A DNA stretch of 33,004 nucleotides, from contig CAJUII010000029.1 in the NCBI GenBank assembly GCA_910586405.1, positions 1 through 33,004 of the forward strand. The letters run 5' to 3'. The first letter of the stretch is position 1, and each line of letters opens with the position of its first letter. The position numbers were made by a program, and so were the translations under genes. Positions 7,958 through 16,517 of this stretch are shown here, in pieces. The stretch is from an uncultured Lachnospiraceae bacterium. GTDB lineage: Bacteria > Bacillota > Clostridia > Lachnospirales > Lachnospiraceae. The notes beneath the pieces are model-generated. The model saw only the letters and a program-made list of their open reading frames with translations. It did no database searches and was not told the origin of the DNA.

Positions 7958-8043
7958 AAAAAACACCTTCCTCTTTCGTTTTGATATCGATAAGTCTATC
8001 AGCGAAAACGAAAAAAGAAGATGTATGAAATCGAAAGATTTTC

Positions 8044-9228
8044 TTAAATTTCAGGAAACAATTCATTGCGGAACACAATCTCCCCGTCAATGATGGTCAT
8101 CATGGTATGTGTGAAAATTTCCATCGGATTGCCGTCGTAGATGGCAAGGTCTGCATCTTTTCCCGGCTCGATACTGCCGATGCGGTCCGCCACGCCGCAG
8201 ATTTTGGCGGCATTGATGGTCAGCGCCCTAAATCCGTCCTCGAGTGAAAGCCCATGCTTCACGCTCAGCCCGACGCAGATTGGCAGCGACTGAATCAGGG
8301 AGACCGGGTGGTCTGTCGTAATTGATACCATCACACCCGCATTGGCGAGAATGCCCGCCGTCTTAAACGCCACATTCTGTACCTCAATCTTATTGCGGGT
8401 TGTCAGATCTGGCCCCACGATTGCCGGATAACCGGACTCCAAGATTTCCTCTGCGATCAAATGTCCCTCGCTGCAATGGTCGAGCGTCATGTTCAAGTCA
8501 AATTCCTTGGCAATACGGATTGCCGTGAAAATATCGTCCACGCGGTGCACATGCGCCTTGAGCGGAATCTCCTTGGCAAACACAGGGCGCCACGCCTCAT
8601 AGTGGAGATTGACATCCGCATTGCCCTGCGCGCTCTTTTCTAAATAATCCCGCGCATTGACCAGCTCCTCGCGCAGCAGACCGGCAATCGCCATGCGCGT
8701 GACAGGCGAGGTGTTCATTCCGGCATAGTTCATCTTCGGATTCTCCCCAAAGGCGATTTTCATCGCGGAGGGGAATTTGACAATCAAGTCGTCAATTCGT
8801 CTGCCGCTCGTCTTGACAACGGCAAACTGGCCGCCGACAACATTTGCGCTGCCGGGACCAATGTTTGCAGAAGTAATGCCCGCTCTCACGGCGTCCGCAA
8901 AGGCGGCATCCATCGTATTGATGGCATCAATGGCGCGGAGCATCGGGGTGACGGGATGGACTGTCTCATTGCAGTCGTCCCCCTCCTGCCCCTTCTTCTC
9001 CTCGGTGATGCCCATATGACAGTGCGCCTCTATGAGACCTGGCATTACCAGATAATGATTCATATTTATTTTCATGCAGTCCGCAGACTGAGGGAGCTCG
9101 ATGTTCGGGGACACTTCAAGGATTTTCCCATCCTTAATAAGTATGCTTCCCTCAAAGATGTCCGCCTGATACTTCTCGCAGATCGCATCACTCATGCTGC
9201 GGATTGCCGCATTTTCCAATAAAAGCAT
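8044..9228 (-). CDS. Metal-dependent amidohydrolase (imidazolonepropionase/prolidase-like)
   Basis: 394 residues of the amidohydrolase superfamily. Metal ligands can be followed: H69 and H71 in the first-strand motif (GLIEAHCHMG), H226/H228 (KAHVHRVDD), H251 (DHCSEGH) and the late aspartate D306 (SITTDHPVS). The composite beta-sandwich flanks (ILIKDGKILEVSP at the start; SIEPGKDADLAIYDGNPM at the end) are also present. It should hydrolyse a cyclic amide, amidine or dipeptide-like bond in the cytoplasm; the substrate is unknown. Start at 9228 has a rather distant GGAAGG. It begins 25 bases after the SpoIIQ-like gene and may be read through from it, though a sporulation role is not implied. Confidence 0.88.
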   Translation of the reverse strand: MLLLENAAIRSMSDAICEKYQADIFEGSILIKDGKILEVSPNIELPQSADCMKINMNHYLVMPGLIEAHCHMGITEEKKGQEGDDCNETVHPVTPMLRAIDAINTMDAAFADAVRAGITSANIGPGSANVVGGQFAVVKTSGRRIDDLIVKFPSAMKIAFGENPKMNYAGMNTSPVTRMAIAGLLREELVNARDYLEKSAQGNADVNLHYEAWRPVFAKEIPLKAHVHRVDDIFTAIRIAKEFDLNMTLDHCSEGHLIAEEILESGYPAIVGPDLTTRNKIEVQNVAFKTAGILANAGVMVSITTDHPVSLIQSLPICVGLSVKHGLSLEDGFRALTINAAKICGVADRIGSIEPGKDADLAIYDGNPMEIFTHTMMTIIDGEIVFRNELFPEI

Positions 9229-9253
9229 TCTATAAAACCATGCCCTTCCCGAT

Positions 9254-10150
9254 TTATTGCGCCTGGCTCGCCGGTCTCTTTAAAGGGTCGATCGGCACAC
9301 CGTCCTTGGTGAGCTTATAGTAAACATTAGTTCCCTCCTCGGTGTAATAGATCGTAGGCTTTGCCACCTTGCCGACAACATCGCCCGCTGCGACACGGTC
9401 GCCCGCTTTGAGACTGATATCACTGAGCTGTCCATAGGTGAGCATATATCCGTTTCCAAGGTCAAAACGAATGGTGTTTCCGGTCTGAGAATCATAATAA
9501 ACATCGGCTACAATGCCGTCAGCCGCCGCCGTGATAGTCTGCCCCTCACTCGCCGCTACGACCAGTGCCGGATTGTAGTGATACTGCTGCATCGTGGCAT
9601 GATACACTGCCTTATCCATGCTGTAGTCAAGAAGTACATCCCCGATGACTGGCAGTGCGAGCGAATCGTTCTCCGAGAAAAACAGCGGCGTGTCCGCCAC
9701 AAGCTCCTGCTCTGGCTCCTGTCCTTCCATAAACACTGCTGCTTTGTCCGTACCTGCCTGTGCCCCGTCCTGTCTGGTATTCTCCACCTGTCCAGAGTTC
9801 GCCTCCGTAAAAGCCGGATCGACATCCATGTCATTATTGTCACTCAGGTCATACATGTCTGAATCAACAAATCGGTTATCTGTCTGTGCCTTCTTCTTGG
9901 TATCCAACTCTGCCTGTGCCTTTCCCGATACAAATCTGGTGTCTGCAAGACCTGTATCTCCCTCCTCTGCTGTGATGTTCTGCTGTTCAAGCTTTGCGAA
10001 ATCTATTCGATTTTCTTCCTTTTTCTTGTCGCCCTGCGCTGACATATACACGCCCGCAAGAGTAAGTGCTGACAGCACAAATACTGATGCTGCAATGATA
10101 CTGATCTTTTCTTTCTGCAAGGCAGGACGTTTGTTGTTTCGTCTGTTCAT
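9254..10150 (-). CDS. SpoIIQ-like LytM/M23-fold membrane protein, catalytic residues lost
   Basis: 298 residues: short basic N terminus, one membrane anchor (~17-36), a long hydrophilic, acidic linker (~40-165) and a C-terminal LytM/M23 fold (~180-290: ITAAADGIVADVYY, GNTIRFDLGNGYMLTYGQLSDISLKAGDRVAAGDVVGKV). In active M23 peptidases zinc is held by an H..D pair and by HxH; here these positions read N..V (NPALVVAA) and VYYKL, and the usual H before LS is GQ, so no zinc site is visible. B. subtilis SpoIIQ is likewise degenerate and forms the forespore half of the channel across the engulfment membranes with SpoIIIAH. It lies directly after a SpoIID-like gene, the usual Clostridia order. Ribosome site GGAGGG five bases before the ATG. 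Not named SpoIIQ outright because other M23 paralogues exist. Confidence 0.75.
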   Translation of the reverse strand: MNRRNNKRPALQKEKISIIAASVFVLSALTLAGVYMSAQGDKKKEENRIDFAKLEQQNITAEEGDTGLADTRFVSGKAQAELDTKKKAQTDNRFVDSDMYDLSDNNDMDVDPAFTEANSGQVENTRQDGAQAGTDKAAVFMEGQEPEQELVADTPLFFSENDSLALPVIGDVLLDYSMDKAVYHATMQQYHYNPALVVAASEGQTITAAADGIVADVYYDSQTGNTIRFDLGNGYMLTYGQLSDISLKAGDRVAAGDVVGKVAKPTIYYTEEGTNVYYKLTKDGVPIDPLKRPASQAQ

Positions 10151-10224
10151 CCTTTCCCTCCATTTCCGGCAAGCCCTTTGCCTGTCTATAGCATTGACCC
10201 GATAGGAGGTTTTTATTCATCGAT

Positions 10225-10923
10225 TTATTCGTAAATAGAGACCTTGATATCACCGTAAAAGTACTTGAGTATGGCGTAAAAATCCATGCCTGAAACAGCC
10301 AGTTCATAGGCATAATTCAATGAAAATCCCTCGCCGTTTCCCACCTCTGATACAAGCATATCAGACGGGGAGGTGGTAAAAAAAGGAGCTGCCATTACCA
10401 TACCATCTCTCGTAATTACAACTCCTCTTGTGGCATCTGCTGCCCGCTCTATTTCATTTAATTTAATGCGCCTGGTATCCTCTGGCAATGTCTGTAAAAT
10501 TTTGTAAAATTCGTCCGCCTCAAACGCCATGCACTCATACGCAAGCAGCTTGGGGCACTGCTCTTCCTCCCATGCGGCGGCGATATTGCTGCGGCACACG
10601 ATGGCAAGCGCCTTGAGATACTCCTGCTCCGGGTCATACGCCGCATCTTCGCGGACGATGTAATCCTCCGAGCTGCTAAAGATCGTATCCTCCGGGATGA
10701 CGCGGTACATTAGTAGTCCTGTCAGCATTTCAGGCTGATAATAAAAGGTACCGATCTCCTCCTGAACCGCTATCTGAAAGCTTTCATCGAGAACGCTCGC
10801 GTCCTCTTCCTCCTGTTTCACCGGCTCCCGCACAGGCTTGATAAAGATCGTCCCAATCAGGGGAACGCACACAATAAAGGTTAGCACTCCGGTCAGCTTT
10901 CTCAATGGCCTCTCACCCGGCAT
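10225..10923 (-). CDS. Divergent SpoIID/LytB-like protein
   Basis: About 232 residues from the ATG at 10923, with one N-terminal membrane segment (VLTFIVCVPLIGTIFI). The central YDPEQEYLKALAIVCRSNIAA matches the SpoIID signature (P.EALKAQAVAARTY), followed by AADATRGVVI, AAPFF and a C-terminal FYAILKYFYGDIKV like SpoIID's end. SpoIID is a lytic transglycosylase that works with SpoIIP and SpoIIM in engulfment. Here the catalytic glutamate motif (usually GVVxxEMP) reads GLLMYRVIP and the FHSTSGG motif reads FFTTSPSD, so activity is doubtful. It is shorter than usual (~330). No candidate start has a good ribosome site: 10923 is chosen because it gives a normal signal anchor; 10959 (ATG) and 10992 (GTG) are alternatives. 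Confidence 0.65.
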   Translation of the reverse strand: MPGERPLRKLTGVLTFIVCVPLIGTIFIKPVREPVKQEEEDASVLDESFQIAVQEEIGTFYYQPEMLTGLLMYRVIPEDTIFSSSEDYIVREDAAYDPEQEYLKALAIVCRSNIAAAWEEEQCPKLLAYECMAFEADEFYKILQTLPEDTRRIKLNEIERAADATRGVVITRDGMVMAAPFFTTSPSDMLVSEVGNGEGFSLNYAYELAVSGMDFYAILKYFYGDIKVSIYE

Positions 10924-10997
10924 TCTGTCTTTACTATATACTATGCAAATCTGTGTCATTTGATTCAGTCTAAGGCCGATTCGAGCCTGCACAGACG

Positions 10998-12722
10998 CTA
11001 ACCGCGCTTCACAAAGCGCGACGTGAGTCTGTCAAACAGCACATTGCACACAATCACTACCGTATTGTCAAACACAAACGCCATCACGAGACACACCGCA
11101 AAGGTCGCCGCCACGCTCGCCGCGATGCCGCCAAGACACCCAAACCGCAGCGCCGTGATATGAAGCTTCCCCTGCACGACGACAAAGAGCGCATACCAGT
11201 GTATCAGAATGATCGAGTAGCTGTACTTCGAACACAGCCGCACCACAGCGTTTGACTTGTCCTGAAACCAATCTTTATATTTTATAAATAACACAAAAAT
11301 CCCGCAGGAGGCAAGGACGATCGGCGGCGTGCTGCCATACACCAGATTCATCTGTGCCGAGTCCACAAAGACCGCTGCTGCCATCACCACATAGGAGACT
11401 GCCGCCGCACACAGAATCCAGCGGATTCTGCGCGGCGCGCCCTCCTGGCTGCTCTGTCTTGTCAGGATATATCCCAGCAAAAAGACGCCCTCCCAGCCAG
11501 CCAAAAACGTCGATGCCCCAAACGCCATGCCAAAGACAGGCAGATACGTAGTCAGCGCGTTCAGCACCAGAATCACAACCGCGAGGGAACTGAGCAGCCT
11601 GTCGCTCATGTGCTGTACCATCACCCGGAAAAACGGCGTCACCAGATACAGCGCCACAATCGTATAGATCAGCCACAGATGCGGTCCCACATCCGGCGCA
11701 CCTGTCATGATGCGCTTCAATGCCGCGCCAATCTGTTTCGGCGGCAGAAAGCGGACCTCATCATTTAAATGCAATAACAAGAAATAATAAGCAATCAGCG
11801 GTATGATGACCTTCGACGCCCTTCTGATATAAAACGAAAGCACGCCCTCCCGTTCGTGCTGACTGCCGCCAAGCAGCAGTGTGCCTGAGAGCATGACATA
11901 CAAAATATTACAGCAAAGCCCCAGACTCAGCCCTAAGACAAGAACCAGCCGTTTCCAGTCCGCATCGGCGGCATCGACCATCGGTGAACAGGTGTGTGCC
12001 AATATCACGAGCACCGCCGCGAGCACGCGCAGATAATCCAGATACACCGCGCGTTTTTCCGTTGTCTCCGCCCCCAGAAAAACGCTTTTAAGATAAGCGC
12101 GCGCCGTGAAGCCGCCCTGTTTGAACCGCACGCCATGCGCCCAATATATCAGGGAAAATCCGATAATGACCGCCGGAAAATACCACAGGCAGCGCTGCAC
12201 TGTATCCTGCGAGACATACGCCTGCGCCGCCATCGGCTCCGCGCAGCTTTGTATAGCGGTAAGCTCGAAATCCCCGTCAATGTCAAAGCGCAATGTCTCG
12301 TACTGCCCAGGCGGCACCGGAAGCAGCACAGCCTTTTCGCCTGCCTTCAACACGCCCTTTACCGAATGCTTCTCAGAGAACTCCTCGCCCTGCGCCGCAT
12401 AGAATACCTGTACCGCAAGCGGCTCCTGCGCCTGCCACACTTCACCGAATATCAGTTGGATTCCGCCAACGAGAACCATACCGTTCTTTTGTATTTCCAG
12501 TAAAAACTGCGGGTCCTCCCCTGTCACTTTAAATCTTTTGCCAGGTCCGCCGCCCGCCGAAACCACCTCATAACCGCTGCTCGTCATCGGAATACCGGAC
12601 AAATCCGTTACCGCCCCCTGCATCTCATAATGCCAGGACAGACTTTGATAAAACAGAATGCCCAGCGCGGTGATAATCAGCAGCACCAAAAGGACCAAAC
12701 TTCCTTTTACTCTGTGTTTCAT
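10998..12722 (-). CDS. Acyltransferase-3 (OafA/WecH-like) integral membrane protein with N-terminal extracellular domain
   Basis: 574 residues. A first membrane segment (~8-27), ~150 residues predicted outside (beta-rich), a second segment (~183-200), then the acyltransferase-3 domain from ~225: YLDYLRVLAAVLVILAHTCSPM (the expected R and catalytic-type H), VMLSGTLLLGG, FYIRRASKVIIPLIAYY, HLWLIYTIVALYLVTPFFRV, and a C-terminal SYSIILIHWYALFVV. Members transfer acetyl or other acyl groups to cell-surface sugars or peptidoglycan. Substrate unknown; the extra N-terminal domain is not one I recognise. Starts 16 bases after the lipid-kinase gene, so likely cotranscribed with it. Confidence 0.88.
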   Translation of the reverse strand: MKHRVKGSLVLLVLLIITALGILFYQSLSWHYEMQGAVTDLSGIPMTSSGYEVVSAGGGPGKRFKVTGEDPQFLLEIQKNGMVLVGGIQLIFGEVWQAQEPLAVQVFYAAQGEEFSEKHSVKGVLKAGEKAVLLPVPPGQYETLRFDIDGDFELTAIQSCAEPMAAQAYVSQDTVQRCLWYFPAVIIGFSLIYWAHGVRFKQGGFTARAYLKSVFLGAETTEKRAVYLDYLRVLAAVLVILAHTCSPMVDAADADWKRLVLVLGLSLGLCCNILYVMLSGTLLLGGSQHEREGVLSFYIRRASKVIIPLIAYYFLLLHLNDEVRFLPPKQIGAALKRIMTGAPDVGPHLWLIYTIVALYLVTPFFRVMVQHMSDRLLSSLAVVILVLNALTTYLPVFGMAFGASTFLAGWEGVFLLGYILTRQSSQEGAPRRIRWILCAAAVSYVVMAAAVFVDSAQMNLVYGSTPPIVLASCGIFVLFIKYKDWFQDKSNAVVRLCSKYSYSIILIHWYALFVVVQGKLHITALRFGCLGGIAASVAATFAVCLVMAFVFDNTVVIVCNVLFDRLTSRFVKRG

Positions 12723-12738
12723 GTGTCTAATTTCCTTT

Positions 12739-13653
12739 TTATTCTTTCACCATAATGTCCATCGCCTGCTTCTCGTTCACAAACGTAACTTCTCTGTGCT
12801 TTCCGCCAAACTCACCGTCCAGCGTCCAGGCAACCTCCTCCTTCGACTCAATCATAAGCCTGCCGGACTTAAAGCTGTACATATACTGGGTATCAATATT
12901 CTGAATTGCGAGCGCTGCCAAAATGGAATTTAATTCCATCGGATTCTTAGGCATCTTGATCAGCGTCACCTCAAACAATCCGTCATTCAGTGCGATATCT
13001 CCCTTGAAAACATTGCCCGCAATGCTCTTAAATCCGCCCACAGAATATGAATTTGTAATCATGCCATAGATAAATTCATCTTCTATGACGGTTGTCCCGC
13101 CATTTTCTGACACACTTGTCACTTTCATATGATACGACTTGATATTCTGCAAATGCTTGACACCTTCAAGAATATATGCCATATGTCCGAGCATATTCTT
13201 CATCTCCTGGCGCGTGCCATAGGAAACCTCAGTAAACAGTCCAAACGCCGCGATGTAGACAAAAATATCCTCATTAAATCTGCCCACGTCACAGGGAAAC
13301 ACCGTGCCGCTCACAATCGCTTCCGCCGCCGTAGCCATGCTCGATGAAATCCTCAGGCTGTTCGCAAAATCATTCGTGCTCCCCGCCGGTATATATCCGA
13401 TGGTCGTCTTAAAGCCAGACTGCATCATCCCCGTGACAATCTCGTCCAGAGTACCATCGCCGCCGCTGCACACAATCAGCTCATAGCTCCTCCTGCGCTC
13501 ACGCATCGCGCGGCTTGCATCTCCGCGCCCCTGTGTCGTGTAGACTGTCACCTCGTAATCATTCCTTACCAGTATATCCACAATACCCAGCAGATGCGTC
13601 TTGATCAGCCCCTTGCCAGAATGTGGATTGATTATAAATAATGCTTTCTTCAT
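12739..13653 (-). CDS. Diacylglycerol kinase-like lipid kinase (DagK/YegS family)
   Basis: 304 residues with the diacylglycerol-kinase catalytic domain: NPHSGKG at the start, the nucleotide motif CSGGDGTLDEIVTG and IPAGSTNDFANSL, and the C-terminal lipid-binding half (NDGLFEVTLIK, AWTLDGEFGG). It should phosphorylate diacylglycerol or a similar lipid to return it to phospholipid synthesis at the membrane. The start at 13653 (MKKALFIINPHSGKG) is fixed by GGAGG six bases upstream; the longer frame up to 13734 would run through an inverted repeat and is rejected. Follows whiA, separated by ~80 bases holding a hairpin. Confidence 0.92.
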   Translation of the reverse strand: MKKALFIINPHSGKGLIKTHLLGIVDILVRNDYEVTVYTTQGRGDASRAMRERRRSYELIVCSGGDGTLDEIVTGMMQSGFKTTIGYIPAGSTNDFANSLRISSSMATAAEAIVSGTVFPCDVGRFNEDIFVYIAAFGLFTEVSYGTRQEMKNMLGHMAYILEGVKHLQNIKSYHMKVTSVSENGGTTVIEDEFIYGMITNSYSVGGFKSIAGNVFKGDIALNDGLFEVTLIKMPKNPMELNSILAALAIQNIDTQYMYSFKSGRLMIESKEEVAWTLDGEFGGKHREVTFVNEKQAMDIMVKE

Positions 13654-13709
13654 ACTAATCCTCCATGCTGCCGACAGCTCGCGAATTTGGGCGTCAGCAC
13701 AAATTTGCC

Positions 13710-13736
13710 GATTGAAAAATCTCTGATTTTTCAATC
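13710..13736. repeat. Perfect 12-bp inverted repeat at the end of whiA
   Basis: GATTGAAAAATC (13710-13721) and GATTTTTCAATC (13725-13736) with a 3-base loop, touching the whiA stop. There is no following T run on the minus strand, so it may be an mRNA processing or stability hairpin or a weak attenuator between whiA and the lipid kinase gene rather than a full terminator. Confidence 0.6.
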
Positions 13737-14641
13737 TATTTGCCTCTTAATTTTTCTGCCAATTCACTTAATTTTCGTAGTCTGTGGTTGACCCCGGATT
13801 TGCCCACTGCGGGCGATAAGAACTCGCCCAGCTCTTTTAGTGTCGCCTCTGGATATTCCAGGCGAAGCTCTGCCATCTGCCGCAGATTTTCCGCCAGATT
13901 GTCAAAGCCATAGTGCTCTCTGATATACTGTATGTCGTCAATCTGCTTCGATGCCGCGTTGACAGTCTTGGTGATGTTTGCCGTCTCACAGTTGACACGT
14001 CGGTTGACGGCATTGCGCATATCCTTTAGTATCCGCAGATTTTCAAGATTCATCAAGGAAATATGCGCACCGATCACATTCAGCAGCTCCACAATCTCCT
14101 CGCTCTCCTTGATATAGACGACGTGATATTTTTTTCGCACCACGATCTTTGCCCGAATCTCATAAAAAAGGAGCGTCTCCACCAATTGCGCTGCCTGCTT
14201 TGCATCACTGCATACAAATTCCAGGTGATACCCCTTCTCCGGGTTGCTGATCGAGCCGATGCTCAGGAAGGCGCCGCGCAAAAACGCGCGCTTACAGCAC
14301 AGACTTTTGATCACAAGCGGATGGACGAGCACATCGCCACCCTTGTACTTGATTGCCTGCAGCGTCCTTTTTATGACACTTGTGTCATTTTTTGTCAGAT
14401 ACAGACTATTTTCGTTTGACATTTCGGGCAAGGCTGCCTGAAACAGTTTGACAAGGAGCATCCGGCATCGCGACGCCACATACGGCGCGTCAGACTGCAA
14501 TTCGATGCACACTGCACCGGACGAATCTGTCCTGACAGCCCCCGCGTAGACCAGAATCACTGCAAGCTCCGCAAGCTGGCAGTGCCTGGCATCGTTTTCA
14601 AGCTTCACAAGCTCCTCTTTTACTTCTCCTGAAAAAGACAT
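13736..14641 (-). CDS. whiA: WhiA-family DNA-binding protein
   Basis: 301 residues. N-terminal degenerate LAGLIDADG-type domain (CCKRAFLRGAFLSIGSISNPEKGYHLEF is the hallmark), then a C-terminal helix-turn-helix (ATLKELGEFLSPAVGKSGVNHRLRKL). WhiA lacks nuclease activity; in Bacillus it affects cell division and chromosome segregation, in Streptomyces it is a sporulation transcription factor. Start ATG at 14641 seven bases after rapZ; the pair rapZ-whiA is a stable Firmicute arrangement (the yvcK gene often found between them is missing here). Confidence 0.95.
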   Translation of the reverse strand: MSFSGEVKEELVKLENDARHCQLAELAVILVYAGAVRTDSSGAVCIELQSDAPYVASRCRMLLVKLFQAALPEMSNENSLYLTKNDTSVIKRTLQAIKYKGGDVLVHPLVIKSLCCKRAFLRGAFLSIGSISNPEKGYHLEFVCSDAKQAAQLVETLLFYEIRAKIVVRKKYHVVYIKESEEIVELLNVIGAHISLMNLENLRILKDMRNAVNRRVNCETANITKTVNAASKQIDDIQYIREHYGFDNLAENLRQMAELRLEYPEATLKELGEFLSPAVGKSGVNHRLRKLSELAEKLRGK

Positions 14642-14648
14642 ACTTCAC

Positions 14649-15500
14649 CTACTTCGTATCGCGGTGGCGCAGCGTGAGTCCATAGTCTCCTTTGTCCTTA
14701 AGACGCTTATACAGCTCTCCGGCAAGCGTCACACTCCGGTGCTGACCGCCCGTACAGCCAATCGCGATGACAAGCTGATACTTCCCCTCGCTGATATAGT
14801 GCGGAATCAGAAACTCCACCATGTCTGTCAGCTTATCCACGAACTCGTGCGCCTCTGGAAAGCCCATGACGTAGTCCTGCACTTCCCGGTCCAGCCCCGT
14901 CTTCTGTTTCAGCTCATCAATATAAAATGGATTGGGCAGGAAACGCACATCAAACACCAGATCGGCATCCTGCGGTATCCCATGCTTAAAGCCAAAGGAC
15001 ATGACATTGACCATCAGGCTGTTGTACGCCTGATTGCTGACAAAGATGCGGTCAAGCTCCGCTTTGAGCTCTCTCGTCAGCAGGTTCGTCGTGTCAATCA
15101 CATAGTCCGCTGCCTGCTTGATGCTCGCAAGCAGCGCCCGCTCTCTGGTGATGCCGCTCATCAAATCTCCGTCCACGGAGAGCGGATGGACACGCCGCGA
15201 TTCCTTATAGCGCTTTAGCAGCACACTGTCCGCCGACTCGAGAAATAAAATCTCAAAAGTGTAAGTCTCTCGCAGTCTGGCGACGAGCTGATTGACATCC
15301 TCAAAGGACTGGTCCGCCCTGACATCCAGCCCCAGCGCCACCTTCAAAATCCCATTGTCCGGCATCGCCAGCAGCTCCATAAACTTCTCAATCAAAGGCA
15401 CCGGCATATTGTCTGCGCAATAATAACCGGCATCCTCCAGCATTTTCATGGCAGTGGACTTTCCGCCGCCGCTCATCCCTGTCACGATTACAAATCTCAT
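14649..15500 (-). CDS. rapZ: RapZ/YvcJ-family nucleotide-binding protein
   Basis: 283 residues. N-terminal P-loop MSGGGKST and Walker-B-like region (ILFLESADSVLLKRYKESRR), then the C-terminal domain with DVRFLPNPFYIDELK and IGCTGGQHRSV characteristic of RapZ. In E. coli RapZ guides GlmZ RNA decay; in Firmicutes YvcJ binds and hydrolyses nucleotides and its role is less clear. ATG at 15500 is chosen over GTG at 15509 because of GAAAGG eight to nine bases upstream. Embedded in hprK-glk-murB-rapZ-whiA. Confidence 0.95.
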   Translation of the reverse strand: MRFVIVTGMSGGGKSTAMKMLEDAGYYCADNMPVPLIEKFMELLAMPDNGILKVALGLDVRADQSFEDVNQLVARLRETYTFEILFLESADSVLLKRYKESRRVHPLSVDGDLMSGITRERALLASIKQAADYVIDTTNLLTRELKAELDRIFVSNQAYNSLMVNVMSFGFKHGIPQDADLVFDVRFLPNPFYIDELKQKTGLDREVQDYVMGFPEAHEFVDKLTDMVEFLIPHYISEGKYQLVIAIGCTGGQHRSVTLAGELYKRLKDKGDYGLTLRHRDTK

Positions 15501-15533
15501 CCCTGTCACCCTTTCTTTTGTGTTGTATGACGA

Positions 15534-16514
15534 CTATCCCTCAAAGCCCAGCATAATAACCTCCGGCTCGATAGCGACCTGCGCGGACGCCTTCACGCGC
15601 CGCTGTACCTCCGCAATCAGTTCGCGAACATCGTTTGCGGTGGCATGACCTTTGTTCACGACAAAGCCGCAGTGCTTCTCCGATACCTGCGCGCCGCCGA
15701 CTGCGAAGCCCCGAAGCCCTGCATCCTCTATCAATTTCGCGGCAAAATATCCCTCTGGACGCTTGAATGTCGAGCCGGCGCTCGGATACTCCAGCGGCTG
15801 CTTCTCGCGCCGCCTTGCTGCCAGCTCCTCCATTTTGTCCCGGATTTCCTGCTGGCTGCCGCGCGCAAGCCTAAGCGTGACCTCCATCACGATATACGGC
15901 TCCTCTTTTAACAGGCTGTGCCTGTACCCAAAGTGCATCTCCTCTGCGGTCTTCTCCACAATCTCCCCCGCCAGCGTCATCAGACGCACACGCTGTACGA
16001 CGTGGCGCATCTCGCCGCCGTATGCACCGGCGTTCATGACGATCGCGCCGCCAAGGCTCCCTGGGATTCCCGATGCGAACTCAAATCCGGTCAGACTGTT
16101 CTCATATGCCTTGTGCGCGACCGCCGCAAGGGTGGCGCCCGCCTCGCAGACAAGCGATGTGCCGTCCACTGTGACTTTGCCATATGCTTTCGTCAGATGG
16201 AGTACGACCCCCCGTATGCCGCGGTCGCTCACCAGCACATTGCTGCCATTGCCCAGAAGGTAAAAATCCTCATTCAGCCTCGTAAGCCCCTCCGCGCGCA
16301 GCACCGCAAGCACTTTTTCAAGCTCGCTCGCACGATTGATCTCTACAAAGATGTCAGCTCCACCACCCACGCGGAAGGTGGTGTGAGCTGACATGTTTTC
16401 ATCTGCAAGTATTTGCTCCGGCTGTAGTATGCCGGACAGTCTTTGGTAGAGTTTTTGTTTCGCCGCCTCATCAAACTCTGCTCTCAATCGTTCTATCCTC
16501 TTTCTTTCATTCAT
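15534..16514 (-). CDS. murB: UDP-N-acetylenolpyruvoylglucosamine reductase
   Basis: 326 residues. FAD-binding features (HTTFRVGGGAD, LLGNGSNVLVSDRG, SGIPGSLGGAIVMNAGAYGGEM) and the substrate/catalytic part (YPSAGSTFKRPEGYFAAKLI, with the serine proton donor, and EKHCGFVVNKGHATANDV) of type II MurB. It reduces UDP-GlcNAc-enolpyruvate to UDP-MurNAc with NADPH, the second committed peptidoglycan step. Starts three bases after the ROK kinase stop, so expression is coupled. Confidence 0.97.
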   Translation of the reverse strand: MNERKRIERLRAEFDEAAKQKLYQRLSGILQPEQILADENMSAHTTFRVGGGADIFVEINRASELEKVLAVLRAEGLTRLNEDFYLLGNGSNVLVSDRGIRGVVLHLTKAYGKVTVDGTSLVCEAGATLAAVAHKAYENSLTGFEFASGIPGSLGGAIVMNAGAYGGEMRHVVQRVRLMTLAGEIVEKTAEEMHFGYRHSLLKEEPYIVMEVTLRLARGSQQEIRDKMEELAARRREKQPLEYPSAGSTFKRPEGYFAAKLIEDAGLRGFAVGGAQVSEKHCGFVVNKGHATANDVRELIAEVQRRVKASAQVAIEPEVIMLGFEG

Positions 16515-16517
16515 GAA

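Noticed and set aside
7958..8043. Terminator between the amidohydrolase and DedA genes
   Set aside because: Only a weak AAATC/GATTT pairing is seen with a T run at the wrong distance; not strong enough to list.
10938..10966. Possible sigma-E promoter (CATAGTAT) before the SpoIID-like gene
   Set aside because: The -35 is out of phase and transcription would begin only ~8 bases before the preferred start codon, leaving no room for a ribosome site.
12739..13734. Longer lipid kinase start at 13734 (MKNQRFFNRQ)
   Set aside because: It would translate the inverted repeat at the whiA end; GGAGG and the family N terminus fix the start at 13653.
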